The notes under the pieces are model-generated. The model ran no database searches, had not been told where the DNA came from, and saw only the letters and a list, made by a program, of their open reading frames with translations. A stretch of 55,524 nt of DNA from positions 1-55,524 of the forward strand of contig CAJTVE010000013.1 of NCBI GenBank assembly GCA_910579655.1. Direction: 5' to 3'. Positions 1-8,488 of the stretch are shown one piece after another; the first letter of the stretch is position 1; each line of letters opens with the position of its first letter. The position numbers and the translations under genes were made by a program. Source of the DNA: an uncultured Allobaculum sp. Its GTDB lineage: Bacteria; Bacillota_I; Bacilli_A; Erysipelotrichales; Erysipelotrichaceae.

Positions 1-165
1 CCGAAAGGCTTTTTAAAGTACAATAAGTTACAATTTGTACCATCGTAGACTAAGAAAGTACATGTTTTTCGAGCGATGATAAGGCGAATTTTGCCTTCAG
101 TCAGGCATTTGTACAAAAATCAGGTTTTCGTAAAGCTACAATAAGAAAAGAGCGGAGGTAATCAT

Positions 166-1449
166 ATGTTTGTGGACCAGGTCAAAGTCCATGTCAAAGC
201 CGGTAAAGGTGGCGATGGACTCGTTTCATTCAAGCATGAAAAATATATCGCCAATGGCGGACCATTTGGCGGCGATGGCGGAAATGGTGGAAGTGTCGTA
301 TTTATGGCGGATCCAGGAATGGTCACCTTATTAGACCTTCGCTATAACCGCATTATCCGGGCTCAGCCGGGTGAAAAAGGAAAAAACAAACGGATGCATG
401 GCGCCAATTCCGGCGATCAGATTGTGAAAGTTCCATTAGGAACCATCGTTAAACGGGCGGATACCGGTCAGATTCTGGCCGACCTGACGGAACCCTATCA
501 AAAACAGGTCGTTGCCCGCGGCGGCAGAGGCGGTCGGGGAAATGCCCGCTTTAAATCAAGCCGCAACGTTGCTCCACGATATGCAGAACCAGGTAAAGAG
601 GGCGAAGAATTCGATGTCATGGTTGAACTTCGTACTCTGGCTGATGTCGGTCTGGTTGGCTATCCATCCGTTGGTAAATCAACGTTCCTGGATGCGGTGA
701 GTCGTGCCAAACCCGAAATTGGTGATTATCCATTTACGACAATCGCTCCCAATGTCGGCGTTGTTCAGACTGGGGATGGCCGTTCCTTTGTGATGGCCGA
801 CCTGCCAGGTCTGATTGATGGTGCCAGTGAAGGACGTGGCTTAGGCCATCAGTTTCTGAAACATATCGAGCGCTGCCGTGTCATCGTTCATATCATTGAT
901 ATGGGGGCTGAAGAAGGCCGTGATCCAGTTCAGGACTATGCCAATATCAATAAAGAACTTGAAAACTATCATCTGCGTCTGTTAGAGCGTCCGCAGATTG
1001 TTGTGGCCAACAAAATGGACGAAGAACACGCCCAGGAAAATCTGAAGCGATTTAAAGAAGCGTATCCAGATCTGGAAGTCTTTGAGACTTCAACCATTAT
1101 TCATGAAGGATTGGATCCTGTACTTCGTAAGGCTGCGGACTTATTGGCAACCACTCCAGTCTTCCCAGTCCTGGATGAAAATGAAGAAGATCAGGGTGTT
1201 ACCTATACGTTCGAAGAGAAAGAAAAACCATATACCATCGAAAACGATGGCGAAGGCCACTTCAAAGTGTATGGACCACTTATCCGCAAAAACTTCAATA
1301 TCGACAAGCTCAATACGGATGAAGACTTCTACAACTTCGCTAACCAGATGCGATTCCTTGGTATCGATAAACATCTGCGTGAAGCTGGTGCCGTCGATGG
1401 AGATATTGTTGAACTCGAAGGCTTTGAATTTGAATTCCTTGAAAACTGA
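166..1449 (+). CDS. obg: GTPase Obg (ObgE/CgtA)
   Basis: Obg-family GTPase that acts in 50S ribosomal subunit maturation and stress control. 427 residues, the normal length. Residues 1-158 form the glycine-rich Obg fold. The G domain follows: G1 GYPSVGKST at 165-173, G3 DLPGLIDG from 212, G4 NKMD at 282. The last ~85 residues form the C-terminal OCT domain. ATG166 is preceded by AGCGGAGG at 151-158. A strong terminator follows directly, so the gene ends its own transcript. Obg often follows rpmA; rpmA is not in the window. All G motifs are intact and identification is secure. Confidence 0.97.
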   Translation: MFVDQVKVHVKAGKGGDGLVSFKHEKYIANGGPFGGDGGNGGSVVFMADPGMVTLLDLRYNRIIRAQPGEKGKNKRMHGANSGDQIVKVPLGTIVKRADTGQILADLTEPYQKQVVARGGRGGRGNARFKSSRNVAPRYAEPGKEGEEFDVMVELRTLADVGLVGYPSVGKSTFLDAVSRAKPEIGDYPFTTIAPNVGVVQTGDGRSFVMADLPGLIDGASEGRGLGHQFLKHIERCRVIVHIIDMGAEEGRDPVQDYANINKELENYHLRLLERPQIVVANKMDEEHAQENLKRFKEAYPDLEVFETSTIIHEGLDPVLRKAADLLATTPVFPVLDENEEDQGVTYTFEEKEKPYTIENDGEGHFKVYGPLIRKNFNIDKLNTDEDFYNFANQMRFLGIDKHLREAGAVDGDIVELEGFEFEFLEN

Positions 1450-1468
1450 GGGCAGCCTCAGTTTTTTT
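1442..1468 (+). terminator. Rho-independent terminator after obg
   Basis: ACTGAGG/CCTCAGT stem (1445-1451 with 1456-1462), four-base loop, then a run of seven T. It overlaps the obg stop codon. Confidence 0.9.
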
Positions 1469-1616
1469 GTGGACAGGCTTACGTGTGGAGAAATCGATAC
1501 ATTCAGAACCAAAAATGTTCAAGATTCCTCTGGCGGATAGACAGCAGGGATTTCGATTCTTACTATAGTTTTTCAGATTCTTGATATACTACAAACTGTT
1601 GGAAAAGAGGGATTCT

Positions 1617-2621
1617 ATGCCAAAGATCAGTATCATCGTCCCCTGTTATAACGAGGAGGAGATGATTCCACTTCTATACCGGGCACTTGATCATACAGCC
1701 AGCCAGCTTCCGGACCACGAATTTGAATTTATCCTTGTCGATGACGGGTCTAAAGATGCGACACTTTCAGAAATTCGCACGATTGCCGCAAAGGATCCGC
1801 GAATGCGCTACATTTCCTTTTCCCGTAACTTTGGAAAAGAAGGGGCCATTTACGCCGGCCTGAAAAATGCTTGTGGTGACTATGCGGTCATCATGGATGC
1901 CGATTTGCAGGATCCGCCCGCCCTGCTTCCAAAGATGGTCAAAGCCATTGAAGAAGAAGGATACGACTCTTGTGCGACAAGACGTGTGACAAGAGCCGGA
2001 GAGCCGCCCATTCGAAGCTTCTTTGCGCGGATGTTCTATCGTCTGATGAATAAAGCCTCCGAAGTCGACATGGTCGATGGAGCCAGAGACTATCGCCTGA
2101 TGACCAGACCATTTATCAATGCCATTCTTGAAATGCCGGAATATAACCGGTTTTCCAAAGGGATCTTTGGCTGGGTTGGCTATAAAACCAAATGGCTGGA
2201 ATACGAAAACGTTGAACGGGCAGCCGGTGAGACCAAGTGGTCGTTCTGGAAACTGTTCAAATATGCGATCAGCGGAATTGTTTCCTTTACCACAGTACCT
2301 TTGCAGTTTGCATCCGCCTTTGGCATTCTGTTTTCACTGCTGGCCTTTATCATGGTTGTTGTGATCATTGTCCGGACTTGTGTGTATGGGGATCCAGTAG
2401 CCGGCTGGCCAAGCCTGGTCTGCGTGATTATGATGATTGGCGGCATCCAGCTGCTTTCGATCGGCATTCTCGGCCAGTATCTGGCGAGAACCTATCTGGA
2501 AGTCAAAGACCGCCCGATTTATCTGTGTAAGGAAAGTAACTTTGAACTGTTAGATGACCGCCAGACACCGATCATTCACCAGGATTACGAACCAGAACAG
2601 AAACAAGAACAGAGATCATAA
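1617..2621 (+). CDS. GtrB/DPM1-type family 2 glycosyltransferase
   Basis: Membrane-anchored GT2 enzyme of the GtrB/CsbB/YkcC type. This group transfers a sugar from a nucleotide sugar to a polyprenyl phosphate for envelope glycosylation. 334 residues. The N-terminal GT-A domain carries IVPCYNEE, VDDGSKDAT and the DADLQDPP motif. Two hydrophobic segments near the C-terminus, around residues 222-250 and 262-290, fit the two-helix anchor of this group. The ATG at 1617 has GGAAAAGAGG just upstream and begins at the conserved strand; an in-frame ATG 12 codons earlier has no ribosome site. The donor sugar cannot be told from sequence. No flippase or GtrC-like partner is adjacent. Confidence 0.88.
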   Translation: MPKISIIVPCYNEEEMIPLLYRALDHTASQLPDHEFEFILVDDGSKDATLSEIRTIAAKDPRMRYISFSRNFGKEGAIYAGLKNACGDYAVIMDADLQDPPALLPKMVKAIEEEGYDSCATRRVTRAGEPPIRSFFARMFYRLMNKASEVDMVDGARDYRLMTRPFINAILEMPEYNRFSKGIFGWVGYKTKWLEYENVERAAGETKWSFWKLFKYAISGIVSFTTVPLQFASAFGILFSLLAFIMVVVIIVRTCVYGDPVAGWPSLVCVIMMIGGIQLLSIGILGQYLARTYLEVKDRPIYLCKESNFELLDDRQTPIIHQDYEPEQKQEQRS

Positions 2622-2627
2622 ATAAAT

Positions 2628-2696
2628 GGAGGCACGCACGGATCTTCCTGATCGCTTCAAAACGATCAGGAAGATCCGTGCGTGGAGAGACCAATG
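2628..2696 (+). promoter_or_regulatory. Hairpin between Shine-Dalgarno and xth start
   Basis: A perfect 22-bp inverted repeat (2633-2654 with 2663-2684, 8-nt loop CTTCAAAA) lies between GGAGG at 2628-2632 and the xth ATG at 2694. There is no T-run, so it is not a terminator. Folding out the hairpin leaves GGAGG nine bases from the ATG. A weaker GGAGAG at 2684-2689 abuts the right arm and could serve alone. Confidence 0.75.
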
Positions 2697-3449
2697 AAAC
2701 TTTTAACGTGGAATTTAAATGGATACCGGGCCATCCAGAAAAAAGGGCTCGAACAGATTCTGTCTTTGATCGATGCACAGATCGCCTGCTTCCAGGAGAC
2801 CAAAGCGCAGCCTGACCAGATTGAAATGGATGAATATCTTTATCCATATACCTATATCAATTCAGCAATGAAAAAGGGCTATTCCGGAACCATGATTGCC
2901 AGCCTTGAACCCGCCCAAAGGGTTGTTTATGGACTGGGGATTGAAGAACTGGATCAGGAAGGACGCGTAATCACCGCCTACTTCAAAGATTTTGCCCTTG
3001 TGACTGTTTATACCCCAAACAGCCAGAACGGATTAAAGCGGCTGGATTTCCGCCAGAAATGGGATGAAGCCTTTGCGGCTTACTGTAAGTCTATCGACCG
3101 GCCGGTACTGATCTGCGGGGATATGAATATCGCCCGCACTCCGCTCGATATCTGGGATGAAAAGGATGGGATCGGGGCTGCCGGTTATTCTATGGAGGAG
3201 CGAAGCAGCTTTGAAAATAATCTGATGGATGACTTTGTCGATCTATTCCGTGAACTGTACCCCGAAAAACGTCAGTACTCCTGGTGGAACTACAAAACCA
3301 GAGGCAGAGACCGCAATGAAGGCTGGCGGATTGACTATTGGCTTGCCAGCAAGGAGCTTTTGCCCAAGGTTCGATCCGTACAGATCCTTGATGATGTCTT
3401 CGGCAGCGACCATTGCCCGGTTGTGCTGGATATCGATCTGGAGTTCTGA
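2694..3449 (+). CDS. xth: Exodeoxyribonuclease III / AP endonuclease
   Basis: ExoIII/ExoA-family enzyme of base excision repair that cleaves DNA 5' to abasic sites and degrades 3' ends. 251 residues, typical of the Bacillus ExoA size class. Family motifs are in order: LTWNLNGYRA at the N-terminus (metal-binding Asn), QETKAQ (Glu), VYTPNS, GDMNIARTPLDI (catalytic Asp/Asn), DYWLAS and the C-terminal GSDHCPV with the catalytic Asp-His. The ATG at 2694 matches the family start; an upstream in-frame GTG at 2682 lies in the hairpin. The gene is 72 bp downstream of the glycosyltransferase and may share its transcript. The preceding hairpin suggests translational control. Confidence 0.95.
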   Translation: MKLLTWNLNGYRAIQKKGLEQILSLIDAQIACFQETKAQPDQIEMDEYLYPYTYINSAMKKGYSGTMIASLEPAQRVVYGLGIEELDQEGRVITAYFKDFALVTVYTPNSQNGLKRLDFRQKWDEAFAAYCKSIDRPVLICGDMNIARTPLDIWDEKDGIGAAGYSMEERSSFENNLMDDFVDLFRELYPEKRQYSWWNYKTRGRDRNEGWRIDYWLASKELLPKVRSVQILDDVFGSDHCPVVLDIDLEF

Positions 3450-3513
3450 AACTGGATTGAACATTGAAGACAGGAGACTGGATGGACGAGTAAATTTGAA
3501 CAATTGAATACAG

Positions 3514-3550
3514 AAAAATTGCCTCTTTCCATCAGGAAAGGGGATTTTTT
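3514..3550 (+). terminator. Terminator after xth
   Basis: Stem CCTCTTTCC/GGAAAGGGG (3522-3530 with 3535-3543), loop ATCA, followed by six T. Confidence 0.85.
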
Positions 3551-3551
3551 G

Positions 3552-3616
3552 CGTCAAAAAAACGCCATCCGTAATGGATGACGTCTGAAAACAGGAAAGA
3601 AGGGAAATCCTGTTTT
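3552..3616 (-). terminator. Minus-strand terminators after the serine operon
   Basis: On the minus strand a 9-bp stem with one G-U pair (about 3562-3582) is followed by seven T (3554-3560). A second hairpin, AAAACAGGA/TCCTGTTTT (3588-3596 with 3608-3616), sits between it and the DUF1015 stop. Together they close the serC-serA-DUF1015 transcript. Confidence 0.8.
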
Positions 3617-3642
3617 GAATGGGTCTGTTTTCTTTCTGGATT

Positions 3643-4884
3643 CTATTTCTTGTGATCAACCAGGCTGCGCCCTTCCATGTAATAGCGTTTTTCCTGGGCA
3701 TGGCCCATCGAGAAGGTTTTTCGCGGCAGGGAGCCATCGTTTTTGATCGTTTCGAATAAGGAATCTTTCAAGATGGCCGGCAGGAAGAAACCGACATTGC
3801 CTGGCTGCATGGCCAGAGCAATGAGGTCTTCTTCACCATGGATATAGTCAATTTCGCCTTCATTTTCATCGAGGTAGGCATCGAGATGATGCTGGAGCAC
3901 CGCAAGGGGAAGGGGAGAAATACTCGAATCCAGATAGAGAGTGCCTTTTTTATCGTGGCTGAGCCACTCAATCGCATAGCCGTTTTCGGCACTGACCTGC
4001 TTGAAGGATGCAATCAGATGATCGACATCAACATGTTTAAGAATGCGGTGGATCGGTTCGAATTTCTGCGCTTCATGATGCAGGTTTTCCAGTTCGGCTA
4101 ACGCATAGCGAGCCGGATGATCCCCCTGATCGGCGGTTGTCAGGCCAGCCTTGATTTCTTCCCAGACCGCTTTGGCAGCGGCAAGGGAATGATTGCCATC
4201 CCCAATCGCATAGACCAGCGGGCTAGCCGGGTTGATTTCATGCTGGGCGGATTCATATTCATCGATCCAGCTTTCAATCCATGCTTTAGATTCGCCTTCA
4301 ACCAGCCAGCCACGAATCCGGCCGCCATTTTCCATCAAGTCAAAATCGTAGAGCAGTTCAAGCTGGTCTTTGATCGCCGCAATCCGCTGAAACAGAAGGT
4401 CCTGGTTGTCGTTTTGTAAAAGCAGGATATGCGGGAATTCCAGGATGGCTTGGGAACGGATTTTTGCCCGGGGTGGAATCCGCTCTAAAATCGTGGCTTC
4501 GGTAGCCCGGATCGGATGATCAGAAGGGCTGTGGTAGTCATAAGCTTCCAGATCTAAAGTTCCGACCAGACCCTGACGGACCAGGCCATTAGCCAGGGTG
4601 CGTTCGGTATAAATGAAGGCAGCGGGGTAGAGCTTGAGAATATCGTTCTGGAGGTAGTCTTCCATGTTGGAACGAATTTTTGCCTGGTGGGCGGCTCCTT
4701 TTTCGGTATTGAGCCAGGCTTCAGGCAAAATCAGATGGAGCGTACTTGGCTGGTCTTTGACGCGTTCATACACGCCATCCCAGTATTCAGGCGCGCTGGA
4801 ATACTGATCACAGGCGACAACCGCCCAGTTTTCTTTATTTTCAGCTGCGGGCAGCAGAATGTTGGCGCTGGTAAAAATGCTCAC
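3643..4884 (-). CDS. DUF1015 family protein
   Basis: 413-residue cytoplasmic protein of the DUF1015 family (COG4198), whose biochemical function is not established. It is recognised from the N-terminal stretch LLPAAENKENWAVVACDQYSS and the central YAIGDGNHSLAAAKAVWEE, which is typical of the family. No membrane segment or signal peptide. It starts with GTG at 4884, inside the serA stop (GTGA overlap), so translation is coupled. As I recall, DUF1015 genes commonly accompany serA and serC in anaerobic Firmicutes, which suggests a role in serine or phosphohydroxypyruvate metabolism. That role is inference. Confidence 0.85.
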   Translation of the reverse strand: MSIFTSANILLPAAENKENWAVVACDQYSSAPEYWDGVYERVKDQPSTLHLILPEAWLNTEKGAAHQAKIRSNMEDYLQNDILKLYPAAFIYTERTLANGLVRQGLVGTLDLEAYDYHSPSDHPIRATEATILERIPPRAKIRSQAILEFPHILLLQNDNQDLLFQRIAAIKDQLELLYDFDLMENGGRIRGWLVEGESKAWIESWIDEYESAQHEINPASPLVYAIGDGNHSLAAAKAVWEEIKAGLTTADQGDHPARYALAELENLHHEAQKFEPIHRILKHVDVDHLIASFKQVSAENGYAIEWLSHDKKGTLYLDSSISPLPLAVLQHHLDAYLDENEGEIDYIHGEEDLIALAMQPGNVGFFLPAILKDSLFETIKNDGSLPRKTFSMGHAQEKRYYMEGRSLVDHKK

Positions 4885-6053
4885 GCTTTATCCTTTTCAA
4901 ACAGGTTTACGCGCATAACCTGTCGTAATGCACGGATGGCTTCCAGCGATTCTTCGGCTGGAGCAGTATCCAAATCCAGAATGGTGTAAGCGACATCGCC
5001 TCTGGATTTATTGAGCAGGTTTTCGATGTTGGCATCGTCTTTGGACAGGATGTCCGTAATGCGGGAAAGCACTTTTGGTGTATTGGTATGGATCACGCCA
5101 ACGCGATAGGGCATGCGCATTTCCAGGGAAACGTTAGGCATGTTGACAGAGTTGACAATGTTGCCTTCTTCCAGGTAGGCACGCAATTCTTTGGCGGCCT
5201 GAACCGCGCAGTTTTCTTCAGATTCCTCCGAACTTGCTCCTAAGTGCGGCAGACCAATGACGCCGGGATGTCCGGCCAGTTTTCCATCTGGGAAATCCGT
5301 GACATATAAAGCCACCTTGCCAGAATCGAGGGCTTCCAGAAGATCATCATCGTTCACCAGGCCGCCGCGGGCAAAGTTGAGGATCTTGACGCCATCTTTC
5401 ATGGTGGCGATGGTTTCTTTATTAACAAGACCTTTTGTAGAATCCAGTAAAGGCAGATGCAGGGTAATGAAGTCGGCGTTGGCAAACAGATCTTTCAGAT
5501 CCGTTTTGTGTTCGATCCAGCGGGAGAGTTTCCAGGCCGAATCAACGGACAGATACGGGTCATAGCCCAGAACGTTCATATCAAGGTGTAAAGCCGTGTT
5601 GGCGACTTTGCTTCCAATCGCGCCAAGGCCCACAACGCCTAAGGTCTTACCAGCGATTTCATTGCCGGCATACTTCTTTTTCTGCTTTTCAACATCTTTG
5701 GCGAGGGTTGCACTGCCTTGCTGGGAGTTAACCCATTCCATACCATGGAACAGGTCGCGGCTGGCAAGCAGCAGACCGGCAAAAACCAGCTCTTTGACGG
5801 CGTTGGCATTGGCCCCTGGAGTATTGAAGACAACGATCCCATTATCGGTTGCTCCATCCAGATCGATGTTGTTGACGCCAGCTCCCGCACGGGCGATGGC
5901 TTTTAAATTTTCAGGGTAAGCATAGTCATGAAGATCAGCCGAACGGACCATAATGGCATCTGGGTTTTCAGCTTTTTCTTCGCAGACATAGGTATCATCG
6001 AATATCGCCGTTCCTTTGGGAGAAATGGCGTTCATTAACGAAATTTTTTTCAT
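4881..6053 (-). CDS. serA: D-3-phosphoglycerate dehydrogenase
   Basis: First enzyme of serine synthesis: oxidises 3-phosphoglycerate to 3-phosphohydroxypyruvate with NAD. 390 residues, the short form. The 2-hydroxyacid dehydrogenase fold has the Rossmann motif VVGLGAIGSKVAN at about 140-153, an Arg in the NFARGG segment, and the catalytic-His region GLPHLGASSEES. A C-terminal ACT domain (~320-390) follows, suggesting amino-acid (serine) feedback. The ATG at 6053 overlaps the serC stop by one base (TGATG). Its own stop overlaps the DUF1015 start. The three genes form one translationally coupled operon. Confidence 0.95.
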   Translation of the reverse strand: MKKISLMNAISPKGTAIFDDTYVCEEKAENPDAIMVRSADLHDYAYPENLKAIARAGAGVNNIDLDGATDNGIVVFNTPGANANAVKELVFAGLLLASRDLFHGMEWVNSQQGSATLAKDVEKQKKKYAGNEIAGKTLGVVGLGAIGSKVANTALHLDMNVLGYDPYLSVDSAWKLSRWIEHKTDLKDLFANADFITLHLPLLDSTKGLVNKETIATMKDGVKILNFARGGLVNDDDLLEALDSGKVALYVTDFPDGKLAGHPGVIGLPHLGASSEESEENCAVQAAKELRAYLEEGNIVNSVNMPNVSLEMRMPYRVGVIHTNTPKVLSRITDILSKDDANIENLLNKSRGDVAYTILDLDTAPAEESLEAIRALRQVMRVNLFEKDKA

Positions 6054-7135
6054 CAGGCATTTTCCTCTTCAAATTTTTTCATGAAGGCAACCAGTTTTTC
6101 GACGCCTTCAACAGGCATGGCATTGTAGATGGATGCACGCATGCCGCCAACCGTACGGTGGCCTTTCAGGTTTTCAAAGCCGGCTTCTTTGGCCTGGGCG
6201 ATGAACTTCTTGTCCAGATCTGGATTGCCCGTTACAAATGGGATATTGACATAAGAACGGTCTTCTTTGGCAACCGGATTGGAGAACATTTTGGACTGGT
6301 CGAGGTAGTCGTATAATAGAGCGGCTTTCTTGTGGTTGATTTTTTCCATTTCTTCCAGCCCGCCAATTTCATCTTCGAGCCATTTGCACACCAGGCCGAC
6401 CATATAGATACCGTAAGTAGGCGGCGTGTTATACATGGAGTCATTATCGACATACGTCTGGTAGTCGAGCATGGCACTTGGAATGTCATCGCGTTTGTCG
6501 TTGAGCAGATCTTTTTTGATGAACACGACAGTGACGCCAGCTGGACCGAGGTTTTTCTGAGCTCCGGCAAAGATCATGTCGTATTGGGTCACATCCAGTG
6601 GTTCAGTAAAGATGCAGCTCGATAAGTCAGCAATCAGTTTTTTGCCTTCGTGAGGCGGCAGTTCTTTGTATTTGGTTCCATAGATGGTGTTGTTTTCACA
6701 GATATAGACGTAGTCTGTATCAGGATCGAGATCTTCCTGCGTGATTTTTGGAATGTAGGTGAAGGTCTTGTCCGAGGAATCGCCGGCAATGTGGACCCGA
6801 CCAAGCTTCTGGGCTTCTTTGATGGCTTTTTTCGTCCACTGACCCGTATTGATGATATCGGCACCGTTCTTGTTGAAGTTCATGGGCACCATGGAAAACT
6901 GTAAGTTTCCGCCGCCCTGGATAAAGAGGATTTCGTAATCATCCGGGATGTTGGCCAGACGGCGCATGGTGTCTTTAGTATCTTTCAGAATGTTTTCGAA
7001 GCTTGAAGATCGGTGTGACATTTCCATAACGCTCATTCCTGAGCCGTTGGCATCAAGCATTTCGTCGGCTGCTTTTTTCAGCACAGCTTCTGGCATACAG
7101 GCTGGGCCTGCGGAAAAGTTGTAGATCTTACTCAT
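6053..7135 (-). CDS. serC: Phosphoserine aminotransferase
   Basis: PLP enzyme that converts 3-phosphohydroxypyruvate to phosphoserine with glutamate. 360 residues from ATG7135, the standard SerC length. The N-terminus MSKIYNFSAGPACMP is diagnostic. IQGGGNLQF is near residue 72, and the PLP lysine is K194 in AGAQKNLGPAG. The C-terminal KGHRTVGGMRAS contributes substrate-binding arginines. An in-frame ATG at 7225 is rejected because 7135 has AGGAGA at the right distance and fits the family. First gene of the serine operon. No phosphoserine phosphatase gene follows, so serB must lie elsewhere. Confidence 0.96.
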   Translation of the reverse strand: MSKIYNFSAGPACMPEAVLKKAADEMLDANGSGMSVMEMSHRSSSFENILKDTKDTMRRLANIPDDYEILFIQGGGNLQFSMVPMNFNKNGADIINTGQWTKKAIKEAQKLGRVHIAGDSSDKTFTYIPKITQEDLDPDTDYVYICENNTIYGTKYKELPPHEGKKLIADLSSCIFTEPLDVTQYDMIFAGAQKNLGPAGVTVVFIKKDLLNDKRDDIPSAMLDYQTYVDNDSMYNTPPTYGIYMVGLVCKWLEDEIGGLEEMEKINHKKAALLYDYLDQSKMFSNPVAKEDRSYVNIPFVTGNPDLDKKFIAQAKEAGFENLKGHRTVGGMRASIYNAMPVEGVEKLVAFMKKFEEENA

Positions 7136-7538
7136 TTCGTTGTCTCCTGTCATGTTCAAATTAAACTGTTTGCGAATCGTGTACGTCTGCTTGCACAACT
7201 TGTACAAATCCGGAAGCAGTATCAAAGTTATAACACTATTTTCTGAAAATGCTGAAAATCACTTGCAAGATTTTCGAAAAAATGGGGAATCTGTCAAGGA
7301 AGAGGCCGAAAACGGGCGAAAAATGAAAATAACTTTCTGAAAAGGTTGAAAGAGTATCCTGCCTCCCATCTCGAAAAAGGCGGCAGGCCATCCGTTTTTC
7401 AAGGAAAAAAGCGAAGTGCAGATGGATTTGGTATAATGAAACGCGAGACACATTTCATGCACTTTAAAACGAAAAAATGCAGAAAATGAGAAGATTTGAA
7501 ATGGGATTTTCTGTTTCTGTCAAGAAAGGATGGTTACA
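7136..7538. other. Divergent serC/ruvA intergenic region
   Basis: About 400 bp holding the promoters of two divergent transcripts. On the plus side an extended -10 (TG-G-TATAAT) lies at 7429-7437. On the minus side a TTGACA occurs near 7305 but has no good -10 partner. I saw no T-box or serine riboswitch features. The stretch 7236-7330 is purine-rich with GAAAAT runs. Confidence 0.5.
7429..7437 (+). promoter_or_regulatory. Extended -10 promoter for ruvAB
   Basis: TGGTATAAT, a perfect -10 with the TGn extension and no recognisable -35. It sits about 100 bp before the ruvA start. Confidence 0.6.
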
Positions 7539-8129
7539 TTGATCGCTTATCTCGAAGGAACAATTCTCTTACAGCGCAAGGACCGTGTCATTGTCAAAGC
7601 GGGTCCTGTCGGCTATGAAGTGTACGTTCTCAATCCCGCAAGTTATTCCCCTGGCCAGGAGGTGCAGTTTTTCTGCTACCAGCAGTTTCGCGAAGATGGC
7701 CAGACGCTTTATGGATTTGAAAGTGAAGAACAATACCAGTTGTTTACCCTACTGATTACAGTGAAAGGGCTTGGCTGCAAGAGCGTGCTCAACGCTTTGC
7801 AGTATATCGATGTCCAGACGATGATCAAAGCGATCGAAAATGCCGACGCCACGACGCTTAAAAAGCTTCCGGGTATTGGAAGCAAAACCGCAGGCCAGAT
7901 CATTCTTGATCTCAAGGGAAAAGTCGTCTTTACACCGCAAAAAGAAGATAAAAAGAAAGCTCCCCAAAACCCTGTCTGGAGCGAGGTGGTCGATGCGCTG
8001 CAGTCGCTTGGCTATAAAGAGGCCGAAATCAATACCTTACAGATTGAACCCGACGTACTGGCCGGTGCAAAAGTCGATGAACTGCTGCGTGTCTGCCTGA
8101 AACAGCTTGCCAAAGGAAAACGCTTCTAA
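7539..8129 (+). CDS. ruvA: Holliday junction helicase subunit RuvA
   Basis: Binds four-way junctions and loads RuvB for branch migration. 196 residues from a TTG start. Domain I OB-fold begins IAYLEGTI. Helix-hairpin-helix motifs LLITVKGLGCKSVLNAL and LKKLPGIGSKTAGQIILDL lie at about 70-130. The C-terminal domain III that contacts RuvB follows a charged linker. The TTG at 7539 is preferred: the protein then starts (M)IAYLEG like other RuvA proteins, and AAAGGA at 7525-7530 is well spaced. The upstream ATG at 7530 overlaps that ribosome site. ruvB follows after an unusually long 359-bp gap. Confidence 0.93.
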   Translation: MIAYLEGTILLQRKDRVIVKAGPVGYEVYVLNPASYSPGQEVQFFCYQQFREDGQTLYGFESEEQYQLFTLLITVKGLGCKSVLNALQYIDVQTMIKAIENADATTLKKLPGIGSKTAGQIILDLKGKVVFTPQKEDKKKAPQNPVWSEVVDALQSLGYKEAEINTLQIEPDVLAGAKVDELLRVCLKQLAKGKRF

Positions 8130-8488
8130 AAAGCTCTCCACTCAGCAGCTGTCCGCAAGAAAACAGGGAACAGAGCCCAGGGAACAAAACCTGGCCGGTT
8201 TGGAAAAGACAGGTTTCCCTGTTTTCCCTGTCAACTCCATAAATCTCAAAAAAAGCACCATCTCTGATCAAATCCTGGACTGGAAGTCAGGGAAGGTTTG
8301 ATTCGTACGTTCCAGCTGTTGATTTTTCAAGGTCTGAATATTGAACGAGGCGTTGAGAGTGGTCCTTTTGTCAATGAGTCCATCCAAACTGCACAGCCAT
8401 TTGGATGGGGATTCTTGCCTGTCGTATGAAGAAGGATCCATCAAGAGGAGTGCAGCTGGAAATCATTAGAAAGGAAGAAAGTTCAGTC
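8130..8488 (+). other. Structured ruvA-ruvB intergenic region
   Basis: 359 bp without a convincing gene. It holds several possible pairings, including AAAACAGGGAA/TTCCCTGTTTT (8160-8170 with 8215-8225) around an AAACCTGGCCGGTTT near-palindrome, and GACAGG with CCTGTC nearby. None ends in a clean T-run, so read-through into ruvB is likely. Bases 8399-8419 match a repeat found again at 22920-22940. Confidence 0.5.
8399..8419 (+). repeat. Interspersed repeat copy 1
   Basis: ATTTGGATGGGGATTCTTGCC differs by one base from the copy at 22920. A weaker match extends both ways: CCAAAC-GC upstream and GAAGAAG downstream. Confidence 0.6.

Noticed and set aside
7136..7260. Possible T-box or riboswitch upstream of the serine operon
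   Set aside because: No T-box sequence, specifier hairpin or terminator was found upstream of serC.
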